Shown in pieces: positions 1-5,175 of a stretch of 5,557 bases of DNA (positions within the stretch are counted from its first letter, which is position 1; every line of letters begins with the position of its first letter). The position numbers were made by a program, and so were the translations under genes. Under the pieces are notes generated by a model. It was not told the origin of the DNA and made no database searches. It saw only the letters and a program-made list of their open reading frames with translations. The stretch is from an uncultured Bacilli bacterium (GTDB lineage Bacteria > Bacillota_I > Bacilli_A > RF39 > UBA660): the NCBI GenBank assembly GCA_947624475.1, contig CANQKK010000057.1:1-5557 (forward strand). The letters run 5' to 3'.

Positions 1-10
1 GTTTTTGCCT

Positions 11-50
11 AAAAAATAGATATTTCCATTTTTTTGAAAATATCTATTTT
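11..50 (-). terminator. AT-rich hairpin, possible terminator at window edge
   Basis: Arms 13-25 and 38-50 pair perfectly over 13 bases around a 12-base loop. Read on the minus strand the stem runs into six T residues (16-11), which is the polarity of an intrinsic terminator. Read on the plus strand only four T follow before a C. The stem is almost entirely A/T, so termination strength is uncertain. It may end a minus-strand transcript or serve a gene left of the window. Confidence 0.4.
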
Positions 51-171
51 CACTCTCTTAGTAGTTATATTTTTCTTACTATAAGTATATATTTATCAAC
101 TATATAACTGACGTCATATCTATAGGTTTTATCCTACTAGTTGGAATGGCTTATACCTGGACAGTTTTTCA

Positions 172-210
172 AATTTAAAATAATGAGTTAGATATCCTCC
201 AACTCATTAT
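172..210 (-). terminator. Terminator of the candidate small RNA
   Basis: Bases 210-201 pair perfectly with 189-180 around an 11-base loop, and on the minus strand the stem is followed by TTTTAAATTT. No T-tract follows on the plus strand, so the polarity is minus. The base of the stem competes with a second hairpin (206-222). Confidence 0.5.
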
Positions 211-288
211 GTGTCTCATAATTGAATAAATGACCATTTTCTGCTATAAGTAATTTAATCAAAAATAGAAAGCAGTGTGGTCATTTAT
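172..288 (-). ncRNA. Candidate small non-coding RNA, about 117 nt
   Basis: A near-consensus minus-strand promoter (295-323) predicts initiation at A288. That is the first base of a long hairpin. Bases 288-278 pair perfectly with 236-226 (11 bp), followed inward by an internal loop and a second helix of 275-271 with 245-241, enclosing a 25-base A/T-rich loop. A linker (225-211) leads to a 10-bp terminator hairpin (210-180) followed by TTTTAAATTT. Promoter, 5' hairpin and terminator in register make an independent transcript likely. No known RNA family is recognised, and there is no ORF beyond a 9-codon ATG frame near the 5' end that lacks a ribosome binding site. The alternative is a 5' leader with an attenuator for a gene beyond the left edge. 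Confidence 0.45.
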
Positions 289-294
289 GTATCT

Positions 295-323
295 ATTATA
301 TAATACTCAAGAAGAAATTGCAA
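295..323 (-). promoter_or_regulatory. Sigma-A type promoter for the candidate small RNA
   Basis: On the minus strand a -35 element TTGCAA (323-318) and a perfect -10 element TATAAT (300-295) are separated by 17 bases. The predicted start is A288. It lies just after the yneF terminator, so it would restart transcription in the operon's direction. Confidence 0.6.
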
Positions 324-326
324 TTA

Positions 327-372
327 AAATTAAAAAACAGATAAATTATTACATAAATTTATTCATCTGTTT
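327..372 (-). terminator. Intrinsic terminator of the tkt-sirA-yneF operon
   Basis: Bases 372-361 pair with 346-335 over 12 positions, including one G-U pair, around a 14-base loop. On the minus strand the stem ends in TTTTTT followed by AATTTTAATT. The upstream arm is the last codons of yneF, and the yneF stop codon (351-349) lies inside the loop, so the terminator is built into the end of the gene. Confidence 0.65.
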
Positions 373-558
373 CATCATTTGATTTACTTGTTTTTGTGAT
401 GGTGTTCTTCCCATACCACTCATCATCGTTCTAATCATTTGCTCGTTAATAGGTGGATTTTTCTTAAGTTCTTTTTTCATTAATTTTCTTGCTAAAAGAA
501 ATCCAACTACAAGTCCTACTACTAGACCAATTATAACATATAATATATCCCAGATCAT
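349..558 (-). CDS. yneF: YneF / UPF0154 family small membrane protein
   Basis: The 69-residue protein has one N-terminal membrane helix (about residues 4-24, ending at ARK) and a basic cytoplasmic tail. It carries the conserved family segment [12 protein letters not shown] followed by a PSQK..NQMMKQM segment. Length and motifs match B. subtilis YneF of the UPF0154 family, whose biochemical role is not established. The ATG start is supported by an SD-like AGAGAGG (575-569) 10 bases upstream. It follows the SirA-like gene by 25 bases and is last in an operon with tkt, the same order as in Bacillus. Its end overlaps the operon terminator. Identity is confident; function is not known. Confidence 0.92.
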   Translation of the reverse strand: MIWDILYVIIGLVVGLVVGFLLARKLMKKELKKNPPINEQMIRTMMSGMGRTPSQKQVNQMMKQMNKFM

Positions 559-583
559 AATTCTTATTCCTCTCTTTCTACTA

Positions 584-1027
584 CTATTGTACTATTAAAT
601 TATTATCTTGTAAAGATTTAGTTCGAAGTTTACTTAGCCAAAAGTAATCGTAATTTTCAAAATCACATACAAATAAGTTATCATTATAGGTAGATAGAAT
701 ATCAAAGAATCTTGAATAGTTATTACTGGTAGTTAGTTTTATATTATAGTTATTTACTTTTAGGATACTGTTTTCGATACTATTTAGTATATGAGTGGAA
801 TCTTCTCTTCGATATCCGTATTTGTATTTATATTCATAATAAATATATTCGTTTATCATTATTTTATTAAAGGGATTCATTATCTGTTCGATAATACCAT
901 AGTTTTTTACGAGAGAATAATCTTTGGTACGATATATTTCTTCAAATATTTTATACATTTTATAGGGCTTACTTTTATACATATAAGTATAGTATTTATT
1001 GACATTAAAAATATAGTATGTTCTCAC
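584..1027 (-). CDS. sirA: SirA/YneE-like protein (DnaA-directed replication inhibitor family)
   Basis: The 147-residue protein is rich in tyrosine, lysine and asparagine and has no signal peptide or membrane helix. I assign it to the SirA (YneE) family on three visible grounds: its place between tkt and yneF, its length (B. subtilis SirA is about 148 residues), and matching ends, an N-terminal R-x-YY segment and a C-terminal [19 protein letters not shown] stretch resembling the Bacillus DFNSKRYGWLNP region. In B. subtilis, SirA binds DnaA domain I and blocks replication initiation during sporulation. From memory, the Bacillus aromatic contacts F14 and Y18 would align with Y13 and Y17 here. 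The start is GTG: an in-frame TAA lies two codons upstream, and GGTGAT-like bases (about 1040-1035) form the ribosome binding site. The start sits in the loop of a 14-bp inverted repeat. The family call rests on recalled sequence and synteny, not a search; whether this organism sporulates is unknown. Confidence 0.78.
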   Translation of the reverse strand: MRTYYIFNVNKYYTYMYKSKPYKMYKIFEEIYRTKDYSLVKNYGIIEQIMNPFNKIMINEYIYYEYKYKYGYRREDSTHILNSIENSILKVNNYNIKLTTSNNYSRFFDILSTYNDNLFVCDFENYDYFWLSKLRTKSLQDNNLIVQ

Positions 1028-1064
1028 CTTTTAATCACCAGTAATAGAATAACATACTATATTT
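1009..1064 (-). promoter_or_regulatory. Perfect 14-bp inverted repeat bracketing the sirA start
   Basis: Bases 1064-1051 are perfectly complementary to 1022-1009. The 28-base loop contains the sirA ribosome binding site (about 1040-1035) and GTG start (1027-1025). The downstream arm covers codons 2 to 6. In a tkt-sirA read-through transcript this would place the initiation region in a closed hairpin. A run of five T (1011-1007) partly overlaps the downstream arm, so it could also act as a weak large-loop terminator after tkt. Confidence 0.6.
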
Positions 1065-1079
1065 AATATTTTATGTCGA
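1051..1079 (-). promoter_or_regulatory. Possible internal promoter for sirA
   Basis: On the minus strand TCGACA (1079-1074; 5 of 6 to consensus) and TATGTT (1056-1051; 4 of 6) are spaced by 17 bases, predicting a start near 1044. The -10 element lies inside the upstream arm of the inverted repeat, so a transcript from here would lack that arm. Confidence 0.35.
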
Positions 1080-1080
1080 A

Positions 1081-3051
1081 TTATAAGTTGTTTTTAATTT
1101 TTATAACTAAATCTTGGATATCACATTCAAAGTAATTTAAAACATCTTTTTCACTACCACTTTGACCGAAAGAATTGACACCGATAAAGTCTTCTTCAGA
1201 TGAGATAAAGCGGTACCAATTGGCATCATTAGATAGTTCTATTACCATTCTACGGTAACCAGTAGGAAGAACCTGCTCCTGGTAATCTTTGCTTTGACTT
1301 AAGAAGAGATTTAAGTTTGGCATTGAAACAACTCTTGCTTCGATGTAGTTTTTAAGTAATTCTTCTTTAATTCGAACAGCAAGATCTACTTCACTACCTG
1401 TTGCGATAATAATTAAGTCTAGTCTCGTCTTTACTTCACTTATGATATAGCCACCACGGCTTACTTTCTTGGCACTAGTGTATTTCATCGTCTCACATCT
1501 TCCTCTTGGAAGAAGAAGTGCACTTGGTTTTCCTTCTTTTAGGATATTGGTCCAAGAACCTACTAGTTCCTTGTAATCACATGGACGGTAGACGGTAAAA
1601 TTAGGTACGCTACGAAGCATTCCTATCTGCTCGACTGGCTGATGGGTAGGACCATCTTCTCCTACTCTTACGCTATCGTGAGTAAATATATAGGTAACGG
1701 GAATATTCATCATTGCCGATAATCTTATCGATGGCTTCATATAATCGGCAAAAGCAAGAAAGGTACTCGTATATGGTCTTAAGTTCGACAAGGCTAAACC
1801 ATTTGATATAGCCCCCATAGCTCCTTCTCGGACTCCATAGTAGATATTTCTTCCCGAATAGTTTTCACTGGTAAATTCTTTTTTGCCTTTTAAGTATGTC
1901 TTAGTACTGCATAGTAAGTCAGCACTTCCTCCAACAAAATTTTGAATAAAGGTACCGACGACATTCATAATTTGATAATTGATATCACGCATCGGTTTAT
2001 CTTCAAAGACTTTACTAGGGTCAATTACAGCATCGATATCTAAGGATATTCCTTCATTATCGACGACGATATTTAAGGCATCTTTCTCACTATCGGAAGA
2101 ATTAGCTAAATACATTTCATATTCAGAATACCACTGACGGTAATAGTCTTCGGTTCCCTCTTTAATAAATTCTAGAAGTAGTTTTCGATCACTTTCACTA
2201 TAGGTAAAAGGAGAAGAACATTTAAGCGTTTCTCTAATAGACTCGAGGTCATCTTTTTCAAGGGCACCCGAGTGAACTTTGTTCGTATCTTCATATTTAG
2301 AATACATCCCAATTATAGTATTTATTTCGATTAAAGTGGGAGATTTACTTTTTTTAGCTTTTTCGATAGCACTAGATATTTCCGCTACTGAATCGCCATT
2401 TTTAACGTATATTACCTCCCAGTCCATACTACGAAAGCGAGATGCTACATCTTCGGTAAAATTTTTATCAGTAGATCCATCGGCAGTAATTGCATTCGAG
2501 TCATAGAGGACAATTAAATTATCTAACTGGAGTGTTCCTGCTAGCGAAGCAGTCTCATATGATATTCCTTCCATTAAATCTCCATCCGAACATAAACAGT
2601 AGATATTATAGTCAAATAAAGTATTTTTCTTGCGATTATAATTTGCTTCGAGGTATTTCTCGGCGATAGCCATACCAACCGAAGTTGCAAAGCCTTGACC
2701 TAAAGGACCAGTAGTCATTTCGATTCGATTATTTAAATTATATTCAGGGTGTCCAGTTGTCCTCGATCCGATCTTGCGAAAGTTTTTTAATTCTTCGATA
2801 CTGTACTCATCTAAGCAATAGAATAAAGTTGCATATAAAAGTGCTGACCCATGCCCAGCAGACAAAACAAAACGATCTCTATTACACCAGTTTTTTCGTT
2901 CTAAATCGAATTTTAAGTGATATGTAAAGAGAGAAAATAATGTCGGAGCCATGGAGAGAGCAATACCAGGATGTCCACTTTTAGCATTATCAATCATATC
3001 TAGAGCAAGCATTCGAATATCATTTACCATTCTTTTTTCATTAAGTTTCAT
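1081..3051 (-). CDS. tkt: Transketolase
   Basis: This 656-residue, full-length thiamine-diphosphate enzyme moves two-carbon units between ketose and aldose phosphates in the non-oxidative pentose phosphate pathway. The N-terminal cofactor domain shows SGHPG (H27), AGHGSALLY (H67), TGHPE (H101), GPLGQG (115-120), the metal-binding SDGDLMEG with D156, and N186 in YDSN. H260 occupies the substrate histidine position. The pyrimidine domain shows GGSADL (374-379), catalytic E409 in GVREG and the hallmark VGEDGPTHQP (463-472, H470), with R516 in a phosphate-binding position. The C-terminal domain carries IIATGSEVDLAV. All expected catalytic residues are present. The first motif-strand residue is S155 rather than the usual G. 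The ATG follows AAGGAAGG (3068-3061) at 9 bases. It is first in the tkt-sirA-yneF operon and divergent from tRNA-Ser, with a predicted leader of only about 20 bases. Confidence 0.97.
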   Translation of the reverse strand: MKLNEKRMVNDIRMLALDMIDNAKSGHPGIALSMAPTLFSLFTYHLKFDLERKNWCNRDRFVLSAGHGSALLYATLFYCLDEYSIEELKNFRKIGSRTTGHPEYNLNNRIEMTTGPLGQGFATSVGMAIAEKYLEANYNRKKNTLFDYNIYCLCSDGDLMEGISYETASLAGTLQLDNLIVLYDSNAITADGSTDKNFTEDVASRFRSMDWEVIYVKNGDSVAEISSAIEKAKKSKSPTLIEINTIIGMYSKYEDTNKVHSGALEKDDLESIRETLKCSSPFTYSESDRKLLLEFIKEGTEDYYRQWYSEYEMYLANSSDSEKDALNIVVDNEGISLDIDAVIDPSKVFEDKPMRDINYQIMNVVGTFIQNFVGGSADLLCSTKTYLKGKKEFTSENYSGRNIYYGVREGAMGAISNGLALSNLRPYTSTFLAFADYMKPSIRLSAMMNIPVTYIFTHDSVRVGEDGPTHQPVEQIGMLRSVPNFTVYRPCDYKELVGSWTNILKEGKPSALLLPRGRCETMKYTSAKKVSRGGYIISEVKTRLDLIIIATGSEVDLAVRIKEELLKNYIEARVVSMPNLNLFLSQSKDYQEQVLPTGYRRMVIELSNDANWYRFISSEEDFIGVNSFGQSGSEKDVLNYFECDIQDLVIKIKNNL

Positions 3052-3076
3052 ATTTCCTTACCTTCCTTATGATTTA

Positions 3077-3105
3077 ATTATATCAAAAAATATTATAAAT
3101 ATAAA
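3077..3105 (-). promoter_or_regulatory. Promoter of the tkt operon
   Basis: On the minus strand a perfect TATAAT (3082-3077) is preceded by TG at the extended -10 position, and TTTATA (3105-3100) is a moderate -35 at 17-base spacing. The predicted start near 3070 leaves a very short leader that begins with the ribosome binding site. Confidence 0.55.
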
Positions 3106-3143
3106 GAAAAATGTTGAAGTTTGTAATCTTTTGTATTTTACAC

Positions 3144-3172
3144 TTAACTTTTTTTGATTACTATGATATAAT
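3144..3172 (+). promoter_or_regulatory. Promoter of tRNA-Ser
   Basis: TTAACT (3144-3149) and TATAAT (3167-3172) are spaced by 17 bases, with TG at the extended -10 position (3164-3165). The predicted start lies just before the mature tRNA end at 3183, leaving almost no 5' leader. Confidence 0.65.
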
Positions 3173-3182
3173 TTATTTACAC

Positions 3183-3270
3183 GGAGAGATGTCCGAGTGG
3201 TTTAAGGTGTAGCTCTCGAAAAGCTATGAACTATCAGGTTCCGAGGGTTCGAATCCCTCTCTCTTCGCCA
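3183..3270 (+). tRNA. tRNA-Ser with CGA anticodon
   Basis: The 88-base gene folds as a class II tRNA. The acceptor strand GGAGAGA (3183-3189) pairs with TCTCTTC (3260-3266) with one G-U pair. The anticodon stem is TAGCT/AGCTA (3210-3214, 3222-3226) around loop CTCGAAA, giving anticodon CGA (3217-3219), which reads UCG. A long variable arm pairs GAAC with GTTC, the T arm is GAGGG/CCCTC around TTCGAAT, and the discriminator is G with an encoded CCA (3268-3270). The serine-type variable arm supports the identity. UCG codons are used nearby, for example in the ligase gene. It is the only plus-strand gene here. Confidence 0.96.
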
Positions 3271-3280
3271 ATGAAAATTT

Positions 3281-3316
3281 AAATAGACAGGTATTTATGA
3301 ATACTTGTCTATTTTT
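3281..3316. terminator. Bidirectional terminator between tRNA-Ser and the hybrid kinase
   Basis: Bases 3281-3295 pair with 3300-3314 over 15 positions (one G-U pair on the plus strand) around a 4-base loop. On the plus strand the stem ends in a five-T run (3312-3316), terminating the tRNA transcript. On the minus strand it runs into TTTAAATTTT, a weaker tract, ending the kinase transcript. The kinase stop codon (3297-3295) lies at the loop. Confidence 0.75.
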
Positions 3317-5109
3317 CTAAACATTTCATCTTTATCTATTGGTTTTAGTAGATAATCACAGAAGCCTTCCTTTTGATAACTATCGTCATATTCGTACTTG
3401 TTATCTCTCGTTAATAAGATAACATTGGTATTAAAGTTTCGAATTTCTTTTAATTTTCGCATTACTTCGAAACCATTAATTGGTGACATGGTCTCATCTA
3501 GCATAATTAAATCGTATTTTTCTTTGTTTCTAATTTTATCTAAACATTCCTTACCTGAAGATAAGATATCTACCTTCATATTGGTATCTTCGAACATTTT
3601 GGCAAATATTTTTCTACTTGCCTCACTGTCATCAATTACTAAAATTTCTTTTTTATTGTATATCTTTTCGTACTTTTTTAGATTAGTCTCTTCTTCGACC
3701 ATCTTTTGATCTAAAACAATCTTAACCGTGGTCCCTTTACCTAAACTACTTGTCGGAACAATAGCTCCTCCGATTAATGTAATTAACTTACGAGCATTAT
3801 ATAAATTGTTTTCTAAATTAGATTCTTCGCTAAGTTTTTCTTTTTTATCGATAAAAATACGATCTAATTCTTCGGCTTTAATACCTATTCCCGAATCTTC
3901 AACAACAATAACTAACCTACATATATCTCTTTTCTTAATAACATTAACACGTAGTTCAATATATCCCTTTTCTGTATATTTATAGGCATTATCCATAACA
4001 GTTATCAGAACCTTTTTTAAACTTACACTATCACCAAAAAGATACTCTGGAATATCACTAGCAATATTTAATCTAAATTCTAGTCCTTTACTTTCACATT
4101 TGTTTTTGTACATTGAATATACTTCACGAATAATATTTTTAACATTGTATTTTTCATTATATATCTTAATATTATTACTATCAACTTGGGAAATATCGAG
4201 TATTTCATTAGTCATCGTCGTAAATCTAGCAGTGCTTCCTTTAATTTCTCTAGTCGCATCACCGACAATATCAATACTTGCTTTTTCATTATCGATTTCA
4301 TTTAAGATAACATCAGCTTCCATATCAATATCTTTCGTAATATTTCGTACCTCATTAGTAATATTATATAAGAACATCGTCTTATCTTCATTAGAACTAT
4401 CGGATACCTCCTTAGCTCGATGTAATTCTTCAATTAATTTCATATCAGGATTTTCAATTGTAAAATACATTATAAAAGTTATTAAAGTTTCAAAAGCAGG
4501 TAACAATATCAGTGTAGGATTAGTCATCTGGATGAACATAACAATTCCACCAGCCATAATAAATATTAATAAAGGAATATATTTTTTAAACTTCTTATTT
4601 TTAACATTCTTAATTAATGATATAAAACATATTATAATATCTATCGCAGAAATAATATATACTAAATTTGTACTAAAACCATATGAATGAACTCCAGTAG
4701 TGGCACGTGTAAACTTAACTGGAAAAAAGAAATCTATAAGAGAAAGACATATTAGAACCAAAAATAAAATTTTTCTTTTATTATTTTTAACATCAGACTG
4801 TCCTGTCCAATATAATGCAAATTTTGTTCGAGATATTACTAAAACATAATAAGTAAATAAACTTATCCAAATAATAAAATATAATAAATAAACTTTTGTT
4901 AAAATTGTTACAGTAAAGATATTATTTTCATAATTAACAGAAAATATGCCTAATAATATATCAATTATAAGTCCAAAGAAATTACTTATAATAAGATAAG
5001 CATAAATAGAATTTTCCAGACTCCGATACCTCTTTTTATTAAAATACACAAAAATTAGGATAATACTATATATAAATGCTGAAATCTGTATATAAATACT
5101 ATTATTCAT
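3295..5109 (-). CDS. Seven-helix membrane hybrid sensor kinase lacking the phospho-acceptor histidine
   Basis: The 604-residue protein has about seven membrane helices (roughly residues 5-22, 35-57, 65-93, 112-130, 148-167, 177-195, 198-217), a dimerisation region (222-310), an ATPase-like domain (320-466) and a C-terminal receiver (486-603). The receiver keeps D493/D494, phospho-acceptor D538, T567 and K589. In the dimerisation helix the usual MSHEIRTP motif reads ITNEVRNI, so the histidine is N252. The ATPase-like domain keeps the N-box asparagine N374 and G1 (DSGIG, 405-409). The G2 glycines are replaced by LENNLYNA (432-439). It probably cannot autophosphorylate; it may scaffold, sense, or act as a phosphate sink for another kinase. 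The ATG is fixed by an in-frame TAA directly upstream and by AGGTG (5120-5116). It follows the ligase gene by 66 bases; no partner response regulator is adjacent. Confidence 0.85.
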   Translation of the reverse strand: MNNSIYIQISAFIYSIILIFVYFNKKRYRSLENSIYAYLIISNFFGLIIDILLGIFSVNYENNIFTVTILTKVYLLYFIIWISLFTYYVLVISRTKFALYWTGQSDVKNNKRKILFLVLICLSLIDFFFPVKFTRATTGVHSYGFSTNLVYIISAIDIIICFISLIKNVKNKKFKKYIPLLIFIMAGGIVMFIQMTNPTLILLPAFETLITFIMYFTIENPDMKLIEELHRAKEVSDSSNEDKTMFLYNITNEVRNITKDIDMEADVILNEIDNEKASIDIVGDATREIKGSTARFTTMTNEILDISQVDSNNIKIYNEKYNVKNIIREVYSMYKNKCESKGLEFRLNIASDIPEYLFGDSVSLKKVLITVMDNAYKYTEKGYIELRVNVIKKRDICRLVIVVEDSGIGIKAEELDRIFIDKKEKLSEESNLENNLYNARKLITLIGGAIVPTSSLGKGTTVKIVLDQKMVEEETNLKKYEKIYNKKEILVIDDSEASRKIFAKMFEDTNMKVDILSSGKECLDKIRNKEKYDLIMLDETMSPINGFEVMRKLKEIRNFNTNVILLTRDNKYEYDDSYQKEGFCDYLLKPIDKDEMFRKIDKYS

Positions 5110-5131
5110 TTAAAACACCTACCTTAATAAA

Positions 5132-5159
5132 AGCATAAATCATTTAATGATTATTTGAA
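5132..5159 (-). promoter_or_regulatory. Weak promoter with palindromic spacer upstream of the hybrid kinase
   Basis: On the minus strand TTCAAA (5159-5154) and TATGCT (5137-5132) are spaced by 16 bases. A perfect 15-base palindrome (5138-5152, arms of 7 around one base) fills the spacer, as an operator would. The promoter elements are weak and the palindrome is A/T-rich, so chance is possible. Confidence 0.25.
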
Positions 5160-5175
5160 CTTATAAATTATAATT

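Larger units (their letters stand above)
1..348. other. Non-coding left flank
   Basis: No protein gene is supported here. The stretch holds, from right to left on the minus strand, the tail of the yneF terminator, a promoter (295-323), a candidate small RNA (about 288-172) and an AT-rich hairpin near the edge (13-50). Bases 51-170 hold nothing I can name: neither strand shows a frame with a start codon and ribosome binding site. Confidence 0.6.

Noticed and set aside
65..178. Plus-strand open frame ending in a hydrophobic segment (ISIGFILLVGMAYTW)
   Set aside because: It has no usable start codon before the hydrophobic part, no ribosome binding site, and two in-frame stops directly upstream; AT-rich DNA readily gives such frames.
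299..304. Plus-strand TATAAT near the small-RNA promoter
   Set aside because: No acceptable -35 lies 16 to 18 bases upstream, and the element is a by-product of the near-palindromic minus-strand -10 region.
51..323. Known riboswitch or T-box leader in the left flank
   Set aside because: No T-box core or recognisable TPP, purine, SAM, preQ1 or THF aptamer sequence could be found on either strand by eye.
791..1066. Plus-strand ORF of 91 residues opposite sirA
   Set aside because: It is the antisense shadow of a tyrosine- and asparagine-rich gene; the phenylalanine/isoleucine-rich translation follows from base composition, and sirA has family and synteny support.
2279..3157. Short plus-strand ORFs opposite tkt and in its upstream gap
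   Set aside because: They are shadows of transketolase coding sequence or run through its promoter; none has a convincing ribosome binding site or known motif.
4100..4690. Plus-strand ORF of 196 residues opposite the hybrid kinase
   Set aside because: It lies antisense to the membrane, dimerisation and ATPase-like regions of a recognisable protein. Its serine/isoleucine-rich translation shows no domain.
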